DNA of 64,000 nucleotides, taken from NCBI RefSeq assembly GCF_000003855.2, contig NW_003101664.1:558878-622877 (forward strand), given 5' to 3'. The notes below the pieces were generated by a model. The model saw only the letters and a program-made list of their open reading frames with translations. It was not told the DNA's origin and did not search any database. A program made the translations under genes and the position numbers. This DNA is from Blastomyces gilchristii SLH14081. Lineage: Eukaryota; Ascomycota; Eurotiomycetes; Onygenales; Ajellomycetaceae. This document shows positions 33,220 to 44,473 of the stretch, piece by piece. Positions within the stretch are counted from its first letter, which is position 1. Each line of letters opens with the position of its first letter.

Positions 33220-36033
33220 CTACGCCGTCGCCTGCTGGAACACAGCCAGGGTCGAGCAGAACGTATTGCGATTCTCAATCTGCTTCACAAGCCCTTGACC
33301 CCCTCCGCTTCTCGTGATCATGTTCGTGCTGGCCTTTGTACTAATGCCGTACAGGTGCACGGGAGAACAATCCACTTCAATCATGTTCTCCTGGCAGGAT
33401 TCGGTGGCGAGACATTCCTGGTCGTAGTTCTCGAAGAAGCTGTACAGGCCGCCGCCGTAGAGGAACACATCGCTGGAGTCGAAAATGCGCAGGCCCCAGG
33501 CTTTCTTGCATGCGTCTGTTTGACAGTGGGAGAAATCTGGGTCGTGAAAGTCTTCGTTGGGTTTGAATGGGACAAGGGCGTTTGGATTGGCCTGGTAATA
33601 TGGTGTTTCCACCTGGATCAGGGCCAGGAAAACGTTCTTTGCACCGACGATGGAGTACTGGTAGAGCTGGGAGTGTTCACTCGCGGAACCATAGAGCCAG
33701 ACTGGTCCAGTACTTTCGATCAGTAAGCCACGGCCATTGTAGATATTAATCTGGCCATGATCCGGCAAATCCAGTTCATGATCTGAAACCCAGAGCCAAG
33801 TATTTTCAAAGTACCCAGAGGCTTCTTTCGTGATATGCATGAGCATGAATGCACCAACGCATTTGGGGTCTGGTGTGGTGGTGCTGTTGGGAGTCTTGGC
33901 ACAGGTGTCGCTCTGTAGTTCCGTACCGGCAGAACCTCCAACTCTCATGTGCACGTCCCACATTCCGACCGAACCTTGTGTTGTTTCAGCAACATTCCAC
34001 TCTACCAAAATGGCACCCGGGGCAGGTCCCTTGGTTTCGAGCATCAGGTCACTAATTTCAACGTTTCCTTTGTCGCCTGGCTGCCCGACTTGCAGCATAG
34101 GGATGGGTTTCGATTCGTCGGAGAAGGCCGGTCCAGATGCCATGAGAAGCGGCCAAATTTCACCGGTGATCTTGATTTCCTTGGGCACTTTGAGCGTGGA
34201 AGTGATAATATAGGCTCCGTGGTCGAAGTATACAATTTGGTCTGGCGTTGCGCTATCAAGTACTGCCTGGATTGCTTCTGTGTCATCCGTTACACCATCT
34301 CCCTTGGCCCCAGCACCCTTGACGCTAATAAACGACTTCGTGGGGACGTCCTCATACTGTGGCTTGGTCCGTTCAAATACCTTTCCAGATGGGTCAAGGA
34401 GAACTGCTGGTTTGGTGGGGCTGGCAAGTCCAGCACTGATTCGAGTTTTCTGGGGAGGTGTGGTAGGGCATGATGCAGGGTTAGGATCCGTTGGAGAGGG
34501 CGTGGGCGACGGTGGTACAGAAGACGCAACAGACGATGGGGTTACAACTGATGACTTCGACTCCGTAGCGTATGGCTTACCTTGCGATGGTGTTGGAGAA
34601 TTGTGCGTGGACGGCGGCGGCTGGCGTGATGGAGTGGGCTCCGGGGAAATTGGAGCTGGCTCGGGTGCAGGTGGCGCGGGGGCACTGCAACTATCTCTCC
34701 CGATAATACGTTCCACTGTATAAACAGGAGCTGGTTGAGGCTCAGCCCCCCTCTTGACAATTTCTTCCACTATGTAAACAGGAGCTAGTTCTTGGACGGG
34801 CTTTCTCTTGGAGTTCTTGATGGGTAAGCTTCCCGCAGGAGTGAAGGCATTGCCCTGGGCCCATGAGGTGACGACTGAGCCTCCATTAAGGACAACGGAG
34901 CCATCGAGATGGGCCACCGCCACTTCAGAGCCTGTGAAGTCAACATTGTCAAGGATGAGAGTTCCTCCTGTTTCAGGAACACTGTTATCATCGTAAGAGG
35001 TGACAATCCCTTTTGGTGTTCCGATAAATGTGCTATCAAGGATGAGTACCGAGCCAACGGTCTGGTTAAAACCACCGTTAGACATGTTCAGACCAACGCC
35101 ACAATTGTTCACGGTGATCGACTTGAATGTCCACGCCCAGTTCCAGTTCATGAACACTGCTGTGTTGCAGTTCTTAAACGTGAGGTTGCGAGTGGTAAAC
35201 TGTTGGTTGCCCAAGAAGGCGCCGTAGTTACCACCATTGAAAACGAGGTCTGTCATGAAGCCTCCAGAACCGTTGTCCATAAAAATACCTTGTTGCCTAT
35301 TAGCTTCACCACCACCTTGGACCATTTCGAAACGGATGTTCTGCAGGCTGCTGGCTTGTGCCACCTGCCAATGGATACCAGCACCAGATCCTTGATCCAT
35401 GCCTGTCAAGTCGATAACGAAATTTCGAATGGACCGGAAAAAGTTGTTTTGGTTGGTATACCAATTAGCGCCCGAGTCGGTGTATGGATCAGCATCGATA
35501 ACAGCAATTCCTTGAAAGGAGGCAGCAGCCTTGATAGTGGGCAGACCCAAAGCATCACCAACGAGCTGCGTGTAGTAATACTGGATAATCGGCTTGGAGA
35601 CAACGTATGTGCCTGCTGGGAAGTAAACAATGGCAGGGGTCACAGTAGACGAGTCGCAACCCAGTCCGCATCGATCTCCGGTTGAGATAGCTCGGTTGAT
35701 CGCTTCAGTATCATCTGTGGTACCGTCGCCTGTGTCACGTATGGGTTGTTAGCAAAAAGCTTCGTGTGGCACGGAATGAGAAGGGGGAGCAACAGGGTTA
35801 TCCAATACCATACCTTTTGCACCGAAGTCCTTAACGTTACGATATATCTGATACTCGCCGCCGGCCTCTCTGAATGCAGGGGCACCTTGGCGTTCGATAG
35901 AGCTCACCCAGAAATCTGATGCTTGAGGAGCCGGGTTCTCTTGGGGCATAGGAATAGCATTAACAACGCCTGATAACCCCCCCATCCATAGCCATATATG
36001 GGTGGCGCCCAAGAGGGCTGATGATAACCTCAT
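33220..36033 (-). CDS. Secreted GH55 exo-beta-1,3-glucanase (glucan 1,3-beta-glucosidase)
   Basis: Two exons, 36033-35814 and 35729-33220, encode 909 aa; the 84-nt intron keeps the frame across GAKG/DGTTDDTEAI. After a signal peptide come two right-handed beta-helix (pectate-lyase-like) domains, each opening with the same motif: DFGAKGDGTTDDTEAINRAI near residue 70 and GAGAKGDGVTDDTEAIQAVL near 545. Two domains of this kind in tandem define family GH55. LIQVETPYYQ near residue 781 is the likely catalytic-glutamate region. Between the domains lies a Pro/Ser/Thr-rich linker of over 100 residues that carries an 18-residue duplicated motif. The enzyme would act outside the cell on beta-1,3-glucan, in wall remodelling or glucan feeding. 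Confidence 0.88.
34699..34787 (-). repeat. 54-bp duplication inside the GH55 linker
   Basis: On the minus strand the block that begins GCTCCTGTTTA recurs 54 bases later, encoding APVYIVEEIVKRG and then APVYTVERIIGRD. The period is exactly 18 codons, so the duplication is frame-neutral. Confidence 0.8.
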
Positions 36034-39000
36034 CGTGCTTTGGTCAAGAGGCCTAGACAGCCCCAGAAGATGGAGATAGACACAAAAAAAAAAAAGGGCT
36101 TGAAAACCCGTTAGGGTTGGTAGGAGAGAAAATATCCCAGCGCACAGCACCGGTCTTAACTTGATGAACAGTTGTTGGTAAACAGCAGTCTGGTTTGAAA
36201 TCTGATAGCAGAGGGAGTGCAAGAAGAGAAAATGTCAAGAGAATGGCGAAGGAACGAGGAAGAATCTGAATGAGATAAATGACAGACTATGTATTGCAAT
36301 GGGAAGAAGATGAGGTTGCTAGGAGGGTGAAGGAGGGGAGTTGGAGGTTGTGGACGCGACGAAGGGGGTAAGTTCCCCCAGCGCAATGATGGTTGTTGTT
36401 GTGTTCTCCGTAGTCAAAGAACGACCGCTGTGAATCAAGCAAGCGAGAGGAACGCTCGATGTGCCGCGCACGAGAATAACACCCGCTGCACACACAAAGA
36501 ACAAGTTACAAAAGTAATGAGGGTGGTAGGGCGCAGCGAAGAAATAATGAATAGGAAGATAGATAAAAGAGAACGGAGTCGAGCAGAAGACAGGCTGCGA
36601 TGCAGGACTTTGCGAACTATGTGTATTTTTGACTCCCATACATGCGTAATGCGCCGGTATTTTGGCGCCGCCGTATCAGCCACCGCCGCGCGCTAGCCCC
36701 TGATTTGCAGCGGTAATCCGGTGACAGAACAACGAACCCCTGAATCTTAAATGCGCCCAGCAAACCGCCAACCACTCACACGGGCAGCCAAAGCCCCAAG
36801 TACGACACTCTGGCACAAGCCGCCAAAGGACCTTGTTTCCAGTTTGTCGTGATGAAACAGTTGGGATAGATTGTTGTTGATGGAAATGCAAGGTTTGGAA
36901 ATTATTCTCAGTGTCTCCGCGGTTTGACAGGGCCGGGTTCGTTCATTATTGGTAAGAGGGCTAAAAGTTGAGTTTCTTTCTGTCACTAACTAGCGGCCTG
37001 CTTCAATTTATATCAATAGCAAGTACTCTTTCTCTGCGACTATTCTGACTTCTCTATTCCAGGAAACCTGCCCAAGAGTCATCCATCGGGCGCTCCAGAA
37101 CCTCCCCGCCCAGCCCTGGAATATTCATTCCTGTAGGAAAGCGCCCTGTGATGTGCTTCCCGCGGGCATCTGGGGATCACTCCCCCGTGCTCCAGTTTCA
37201 ACCCATCCGAAGCCAACCCCAATACCGCTCTCTGATAGAGTGCCGCCCAAGATCTATTTGTTCCCTCCCCTCCAAAAGATTTCTCTCATGATCAAATCAT
37301 CCCCTCCCATACACCACCATGTGGGCAATGTCACACAGGACTTCTGGGCATCAAGCCATGCAAGCATTGACAGAACAGGGAGCATAATGTGACGTGATGA
37401 CCTGGAACAAGGTTGTTATCCCTGCTCTGCACATTCAATAATGCGAATGGGGATCGACGGTCCAGACGGTTCCGGGAGTTAGCACGCGCCACCAGGAGGC
37501 TGATTATGATTAGCCTAGCCCAGCTGCCTGTTAGCCCCATAAACAAGATATGTAACTAAGTGACTGCCGAGTTTCTTTCCTCGGCCGCCCTCACCTGCCG
37601 AAGACTTTGCTCTGCCAAATACAGAGTACATAATGTGGGCTTCTCGGCATTTATTTTTAACAATGAGAGCCTGGTTAACTCCCCCTCTCCACATCTATCA
37701 GGAAGACTTCCAAGATTATATGGATCTTCCTTTAGGCGGCCAGAGCATCGAGCGCTGGAAATTCCGGGTGCAGAGTGAGCATTAAATTTGGGATAACGGG
37801 CCGCCATTCAGCGCCTGGAAACGGGGACAGGGGAAGCTTGCCCGAAACAGAACAAAAATGACCAAGGCTTCAGCTGGAAAATAGGAACGGTTGGAAATTA
37901 CCCCACTTACCCAATAATTATTATAATTTACTAGTGTTAAATTCTTCGAGGAAAGTCTGAACAGGCACAAATGTCCTTTCCCCCTCAAGATCGATGTTTC
38001 CCTGGCTTCTGAAAAGGTATTAATTTATTCTTTAAAGTGTTTACAGACAGTGGTCAGCAAGACTACAAAGACGTGCATTATTAGGAGCACCTAAACTCGT
38101 AGTATTACCTACATGTACGGAGTAAAGTCAATACTAGTTGTGAAATTTGTTCCTCGCGAGAGGAGTGCCGGTGCCTAAGCTCTCTCTGTGTGGCTCTACA
38201 ATATCCCAAGACCTAATGCCCGTACTCAAGTCCAGCGCATTCAAAAGGAAAATGTTGGTTCAACTCCCTTTACACCTTACACCTTACACGGGCGGTTGGC
38301 TTCTCAACCTTCGAAACAGAGTCAGCACTAGTTAACCCAAAGACCGCCCAAACCAACCCTTGACGTGTTGACTCTGGCGGGCGTTCCAAGGAATCTTCGC
38401 CTGGGAGACTTGGCTAAGAATTTGACCGTGCATTCAGTCCTCTGTACCTCACCCATCCTCCATGCTCTGACATGATGTGATAATCTCACCCAGGACCTCT
38501 TGTCGGAAATTCAGACATGGATTTCCAAAACTATGGTGCAACGTCTTTTGGGATGACAGACATAATAGCCACGCGATGATTCTGCACGAGGAATCCGATG
38601 CGCACTTTTACTCACAAAGGGCGCTGTTTCGGGATCCGCTCTAGGGACCTCGCGCTCCTCCTACCTCAGAAGGTGATTTAAGTTAATGCGTCTTTGTATC
38701 TAATAATAATGACTAAACCGTCGAATTTCGCGGGGAAGGATAACGGAGTGTATTTTGAAAACAGCCATGCTCTCAGCGGCGTAGAACAAAGAAATCCAAG
38801 GTGTAACAGACGCAGCATTTGGGATCGAATGCTTTTTCAGACCCCTTACCAAATAGTTATGTAGCTTAAGGGGTCCCAAACACTAACTGCCCCGGCCGTC
38901 TCCCACTCTCCATGCATATTATCCAATCTGATATGAAATGTGATCAGCGGGATGCCTCTCACGCTGACTGCCGTGTACATGTACTTACTTGCATCACTAG

Positions 39001-39831
39001 TTATATTACCGTGCGTGAGAACTGGAATAAAGGGGGTTTTGAGTATATGAAAGTCAATGACAATTTGAAGTTACGGTCTCTTGTTTGGCCAGTAGGTAAT
39101 TCGCAAATAGCTTGAGTTTACCCTGGGAGTTTGGCCTGTAGAAGGGCAAAGAAAAGTATACAGTGTGTCATATTGATGTTTAATATATGTAATATTATAG
39201 CTATTAGTTACTTGGAAGGTACCTGATGAGGGCTTGCCTTCCGTCTGCCTCGGTTTCGCGGACAAAGGATTTGGTTTAATTTGTGACAGTTTCCGCTCAA
39301 TAAGGAGATAGCAAAGGCTCCATGAGGCCGGTCGATTGACTGTTCAGGAAATCTTGAGGGTTTTCGATGCTCGCATGTTGCCTGGGAAAGCGTGCTCGGA
39401 TTAGATGACAGTATCGCTATTATTGCCCGAACCTACGATCATTTGTATGAGGTAAAGCATTGAGTTTAGTCGTTTGAAGTGCCATACTCTAGGCGGTTCG
39501 GAGAGGGATGGAATATGTTATTTTGAAGGAACTGGGAAGAGTGCCTCAGGTCCAAAACGAGCAATGTTAATCAAGAAAGCATAGAGTTCCTTGGTTTTCT
39601 TCAAGTATGATCCTATTACTAATTACCGGAAGCTATTGATAAAAAGCTGCGCCCAGTACCATATCCCATTTCCCATTCCTATCCATTGTTTCACATGCAA
39701 AAAACTAAAAATGAAAAAGAAAAAGGTGCAGAAAGTCATATCAAGTAGAGATAAAGAAACGAGTACGAAAACGAAGCATCAAATATCAAAATGAAGATGC
39801 CAAAAAGAGATATCAAAGACACGGTTATTCC
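36034..39831. other. Large gene-free region
   Basis: About 3.8 kb, from the upstream side of the GH55 gene to the 3' end of the heat-shock gene. Only short, overlapping, unrecognised frames are present. Confidence 0.5.
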
Positions 39832-40938
39832 CTAATCGACGTCCACGGCAACATAGTCCCTCTCTTCCTCCTCCTCTGAACGCACACTAGGACTTGGTGG
39901 CGTTCGTCTACCAGACCTCTCACTCTCCTGCTCCGATGCCTCAGTCTCGGAATCAATCTGCATAGCCTGGGATTCAGCTGCAACTTCCTCCTTCTCATTA
40001 TTGGGATCTGCACTCCCCGCCTCCTCCCCCTCTGGCTCCCGACCATTCTCATTCCTGATCTGGTCCACCGAGATTCTCCGTCTAAACGCGTCCTTGTCGG
40101 CGACTACTTTTGGTAGAGTTAGCACGAGGACGCCATCAACCAACTTGGCACTGATATTGTCAGCGTCGACACGTGCAGGCTTATCGCGGGATCCTAGACT
40201 GATCTCCCGCTCAAAGACGCCAACTTCGCGGGATCGCCCGTCGACGATAAGGGCGTTGCTGAGTTCCTCATCCAGCTCGGGACGGTAAACCACACCTGCG
40301 AGTCGGAGGGTGGAAGTCTCGGCGTCATAATCGACTGAAATGTCCTTCTTCTGTGCGCCGGGGAGGGAAACATGGATGATGTATCTAGTTTCTGCATCAA
40401 AAACGTCGGCGCGGGGGACGAAGTCTACTTCTTTGTCTCCGGATCTTGGATCTGTGCCGTTGATTATGTTGAACACCTCGCCGACGTCAACGCCAAATTG
40501 GTTTGAGAAGTTGTTGATGAACTGTTGGAGGAGTTCATGGGGTGCTCCTGTTGATTGGTAGCCAGCGCCTGGTCTGCAATGGCGCTGCCGGCGATGAGGT
40601 CCCCAGGCATCCTGCGCAGGATGTCCCCAGGGTCCGCCACGTCCACGACGACATCCTCGGCCGCGGAACGGAATATCTCGGGTGTTCTCCTGCTCAGATT
40701 CTCTAGGGGTATTTTCGTCAAGCCCACGGGCGCGGGGTAAGGGGCGGTTATTCGAATCCTGTGTGGTAGGTTGGCTGGTGTTTTGGGCCCGTTGACGGTG
40801 GTGAGGGTGCCGATTTACATGCTCAGCATGGGCATGTGGTGTCTGTTGAAAAAACATGTGAAGTCCGTGCTCCCCAAAATCCGTAAGGATGTTCCATAGT
40901 GGGTGGGGCTGTTGGTTGAGATAGTAGACGTTTGCCAT
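39832..40938 (-). CDS. Small heat-shock protein (Hsp20/alpha-crystallin)
   Basis: A single exon of 368 aa from ATG at 40938. The alpha-crystallin domain spans about residues 170-280, opening VDFVPRADVFDAETRYIIHV, with LPGAQKKDISVDYD and the closing signature AKLVDGVLVLTLPK. This makes it an ATP-independent chaperone that holds unfolded proteins, most like the Hsp30-type proteins of filamentous fungi. The N-terminal part is His/Gln/Arg-rich and the C-terminal tail is strongly acidic and Ser/Glu-rich, so at 368 aa it is longer than usual for the family. A gapped heat-shock element (41203-41227) and a TATA-like sequence lie upstream, consistent with heat induction. It is divergent from the NADH dehydrogenase gene. 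Confidence 0.88.
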   Translation of the reverse strand: MANVYYLNQQPHPLWNILTDFGEHGLHMFFQQTPHAHAEHVNRHPHHRQRAQNTSQPTTQDSNNRPLPRARGLDENTPRESEQENTRDIPFRGRGCRRGRGGPWGHPAQDAWGPHRRQRHCRPGAGYQSTGAPHELLQQFINNFSNQFGVDVGEVFNIINGTDPRSGDKEVDFVPRADVFDAETRYIIHVSLPGAQKKDISVDYDAETSTLRLAGVVYRPELDEELSNALIVDGRSREVGVFEREISLGSRDKPARVDADNISAKLVDGVLVLTLPKVVADKDAFRRRISVDQIRNENGREPEGEEAGSADPNNEKEEVAAESQAMQIDSETEASEQESERSGRRTPPSPSVRSEEEEERDYVAVDVD

Positions 40939-41125
40939 TTTTGTTGGCTAGAACTTGCTTCCGTGAAGATATAGAGAGTAGATGTAGGGTATCAAGAAAT
41001 TGTCTTTTGTTTATTTATTTTTAATGTAAATGTAGAGTCGAGAACCAGAGATCGGATGAATAAGGGCAAAGAGGAGTGGTTATGAAAAAGGAAAGAATCA
41101 GGAAGGAGATGCGTGAAGAAGCATG

Positions 41126-41135
41126 TTATATAGAC
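41126..41135 (-). promoter_or_regulatory. TATA-like box of the heat-shock gene
   Basis: TCTATATAAC on the minus strand, about 190 bp before the ATG at 40938. Confidence 0.4.
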
Positions 41136-41202
41136 GATATTTCAAGGCATCCCACAGTTACGTGGACGCACGTCTTACAATATCACATTATCAAGCAGAG
41201 CT

Positions 41203-41227
41203 CGAAGTATCGAGAATGAACTAGAAA
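41203..41227. promoter_or_regulatory. Gapped heat-shock element
   Basis: GAA cores begin at 41204, 41214 and 41224, exactly 10 bp apart on one strand. That fits the step-type heat-shock element (nGAAn repeated with 5-bp gaps) bound by Hsf1 in fungi. It lies about 265 bp upstream of the small heat-shock protein ATG. Spacing is seen directly; function is inferred. Confidence 0.5.
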
Positions 41228-41685
41228 ACATTTTGCCTCACCAACGACAACCAAACTCACGGTACCACCTCCAGGTTTTGGGTCATTTTAACTTCCGTCA
41301 AAACCCCGCCATTCCACTGGACTGGCCAGGGGACGAATCGGGGGCAATTTCATGCTGTAAGGCAGCAAGATTACGCCGGCCCCCGCAGGGGACATCAACA
41401 TCTGATGCTGCTGTTCGGATGTGAGTGGACAATTGCCCCAGGCTGCACAATTAAAATGTTGTCGTACATACACCCATCCAGATCATTCGACCGTCGACGA
41501 GCATCTTCAGCGCTGTTCCAAGATTGGTAATTCGGGAGATCTTTCTGGAACGTGCTGGTAAGTTAGTGTTGGGGGTCCCGCGGTTGATCGGCCCTTCTAC
41601 CAGCAGGCGCTGGTGGTGATTGAGCTCTTTTGCCCCAGTAGCCCACAGTTAGTTACAAAACACGTGATGATGATCTAAGTTAATC

Positions 41686-41695
41686 TTATCTTATC
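41686..41695 (-). promoter_or_regulatory. Two adjacent GATA sites
   Basis: TTATCTTATC on plus gives two abutting GATAA sites on minus, within the divergent promoter and about 20 bp from a CACGTG. Confidence 0.3.
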
Positions 41696-42143
41696 AGCAT
41701 GTGATTTGGATTTGTGGCTGCAGATTCCCAACCCAACCGTCGCCGATTCCAATGCACGAGGAGAGTTATCGCGATAATGCTCACTGCGGAGCAGAAATGA
41801 AACTCGTTCCACAGCTGTGATTATGTCTTGAAGTTTTGACCCATCTTATAGATTACGCACTTTGCCGCAACGCTCCGTCCGTCTTTCCCCGCAGGTATCT
41901 CAGTTGAAGCTCGCGAGGGCCAGTGTGAGTAATAATGAGGTCATGGCGGGCTTCATCCAGCATGAAACAACAGCATGTGTATGCCGGGGACTGAAATGAA
42001 GTTGGAATGCACCATTTTGCATATAAAAGACAATATTTCTGCTCATAATAAAGGACCCCGAGACTTGGTAGGATGAGAAAAGAGAGATTTCCCACCTAAC
42101 TCGCACCATTTTCTTGACCACTTCCGCCCTCCTTCGTGTCACA

Positions 42144-43820
42144 ATGGAGCGGCTTTCTCCGAACCTGTGTCGGATGCGGGTGATTAGTGATGCCCAGTTG
42201 CTAAAATATCCCCAGTGGGTGGCAAGTTCAGGCTTCCTGAGAGCTTCTACCACACCCCATCGACCGCTGTACGCTGAGAGCAGGGCACGAGTTCGCAGGT
42301 ATACCACTGACCCTGTGCCGCGAGGAAACGAAGAGCGTGTTGTCATTCTAGGCTCAGGATGGGGAGGATGGACAGTTTCCCGGAAGCTATCTCCGAAGTT
42401 CAACCGCACCATCATTTCCCCCCGTTCGTACTTCGTCTTTACGCCCCTCCTCACCGATGCCGCGGTTGGATCCCTAAATTTCTCCGAGATTGTCGAACCC
42501 GTCCGTGATCGAAAAAACACTATCAATTTCATCCAAGCGGCTGCTCGAAGCGTAGATTTCCATCGCAAAGTTATAACATGCGAAGCTTCTGTTGTTCGGA
42601 GCGGTGTAACGGAATCAGCTCGTGTAGAACAAAACCAGCCTGAAAAGCAGCGGAGGGCGTGGGAGCAAGGCCAACTCTTCGAAGTTCCATATGATAAGCT
42701 GATTATCGCGGTTGGTTGCGCCGCTCGAACCTTCAATACACCGGGTGTAAGAGATAATGCGCTGTTTTTCAGAGATGTCGGCGACGCGAGGAAGGTCAAA
42801 CGGCGCATCCGCGAATGTTTCGAGCTAGCAGCGATGCCGAGAGTCACTCCTCAAATGAGACGGTATCTTCTGCATTTTGCTATTGTCGGCGCAGGCCCTA
42901 CCGGAACAGAGCTTTCTGCAAGCCTGCGCGATTTTATTCACAGAGATATGTTCAAAGTCTACCCGCAGCTGAAGGGCGATGTCCGGATAACTTTATATGA
43001 CGTAGCTCCTACTGTCCTCAGCATGTTCGATAAATCTCTATCTCGCTATGCTATGGAGACGCTGAAAAGAGAGGGTGTGACGATAAAGACAAACCACCAT
43101 ATCGAAGAATTGCGCTGGGGCGAACCCAACGCCGAAGGCCCCTACGAGATGGACCCCAAAAGCTGCTTGACGCTCAAGATGAAAGAAAACGGCGAGGAAG
43201 GGGTGGGTATGTGTGTGTGGGCGACAGGGAACGAAATTGGGCCGTTCGTCAACAGAGCGCTCAACACAATCGATCAATTTCCAGTATCGTCTGCAGTGGC
43301 AAAGGAAACAGGGAGCCGCGTCACCCAACCCGGCAATACAACCTGGAAAGTGAAGAAGGCCCCTAAAGTTGGCGCAATTCTCGTAGACGACCATCTACGA
43401 GTACAATTGGAGTCGGCAGAAGGCCAAATCGCAGTCTTACAAGATGTCTTCGCTGTTGGAGATAACTGTATGTTAGAGTCCGGCTCTCCCCCAGCAACTG
43501 CTCAAGCGACTAGCCAAGAAGCCATCTGGCTGGCCAAAGCGCTCAACCGGGGTAATATAGACCAGTCGCCGGGTTTCTCATTCAAGAATCTCGGAGTCCT
43601 TGCATACATCGGCAGTTCTAAGGCTTTGATGCAGCTGCCTCATGAAGGCGGTAATGGGCAGGACAGCGATGGGGTTTTCCGCGGTATAAAAGGTTACCCC
43701 GCCTGGTTGATTTGGAAAGGAGCATACCTGTCCATGAGTATGAGTTGGAGAAACCGATTGAAAATACTATTCTCGTGGTTCTCGAATTGGGCGTTTGGGA
43801 GAGACGTGTCCAGATATTAA
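42144..43820 (+). CDS. Mitochondrial type II (alternative) NADH:ubiquinone dehydrogenase
   Basis: A single exon of 558 aa from ATG at 42144; the frame is open upstream but begins on TTG. The first 60 residues are Arg/Ser-rich with almost no acidic residues, as in a mitochondrial presequence. Two Rossmann motifs follow: VVILGSGWGGWTVSRKL (FAD, about residue 66) and FAIVGAGPTGTELSASLRDF (NADH, about 250). DVFAVGDNCMLESG closes the FAD site, and the C-terminal GVLAYIGSSKALMQL and membrane-binding amphipathic end are typical. There is no EF-hand insert, so it is not the calcium-regulated form. It oxidises NADH without pumping protons, feeding ubiquinone at the inner membrane; which face it occupies cannot be told from sequence. 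Confidence 0.9.
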   Translation: MERLSPNLCRMRVISDAQLLKYPQWVASSGFLRASTTPHRPLYAESRARVRRYTTDPVPRGNEERVVILGSGWGGWTVSRKLSPKFNRTIISPRSYFVFTPLLTDAAVGSLNFSEIVEPVRDRKNTINFIQAAARSVDFHRKVITCEASVVRSGVTESARVEQNQPEKQRRAWEQGQLFEVPYDKLIIAVGCAARTFNTPGVRDNALFFRDVGDARKVKRRIRECFELAAMPRVTPQMRRYLLHFAIVGAGPTGTELSASLRDFIHRDMFKVYPQLKGDVRITLYDVAPTVLSMFDKSLSRYAMETLKREGVTIKTNHHIEELRWGEPNAEGPYEMDPKSCLTLKMKENGEEGVGMCVWATGNEIGPFVNRALNTIDQFPVSSAVAKETGSRVTQPGNTTWKVKKAPKVGAILVDDHLRVQLESAEGQIAVLQDVFAVGDNCMLESGSPPATAQATSQEAIWLAKALNRGNIDQSPGFSFKNLGVLAYIGSSKALMQLPHEGGNGQDSDGVFRGIKGYPAWLIWKGAYLSMSMSWRNRLKILFSWFSNWAFGRDVSRY

Positions 43821-44473
43821 TTCGATTGTACCGTACTTGTAGTTCGTTCCCATCAATTTCTAGTCCTGCCATGCTTTTATAATACTTATTTGTTTAAGCG
43901 TCTTGTTTGAGATCTTCCCATATTCTTTCTGAAGATCATATTTTATATAGAATGGAAGAAGCCGCATATCATCCACTCTATGTCCGATAGCCGGGTCGGC
44001 TAACCTCCTACTAGGGAAGGCCCAAGCTTCTTCGCCGAGGCTAAAGCTTAGCTGGAACATCTCCAAGTGACATCAAACAGAAGCATTATGCCTTGACAAA
44101 ATAAAGGAAGCGTAGAAGCAACATTATATGTAAGTTTCTAAGACTCAAAGACCGACCTGGGCCGTAAAATATGTGTAGATATATCGAGCTGGCGCGGCTC
44201 CCTGGCCAGCTCTTCTGCTCGGGTTCGGCCATTTGCAGGAGTTATCCAACCGACTCCGCAGTGGTGCCGGCAATATAGCCTTGGAAACCCATGAATTCCC
44301 CTCTTTAATTTTCAGCTATCTCCGCATCTTTTAAAACAAACCGTGTATTCCAACTTATCACTTGGAAACACAGATGATAATGCCATATTCACAAACCCCC
44401 TAACTACTTCAATAAACACAACAGAAACCGGAAGAGATAAAGTAGAGCAAACAAATCCACTATCCCACCAACC
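43821..44473. other. Intergenic region
   Basis: 3' region of the NADH dehydrogenase and promoter of the amidase. No gene seen. Confidence 0.5.

Larger units (their letters stand above)
40939..42143. other. Divergent promoter region
   Basis: About 1.2 kb shared by the heat-shock gene (minus) and the NADH dehydrogenase gene (plus). It contains a heat-shock element, a TATA-like box, a CACGTG (41661-41666) and two adjacent GATA sites. No gene seen. Confidence 0.5.
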
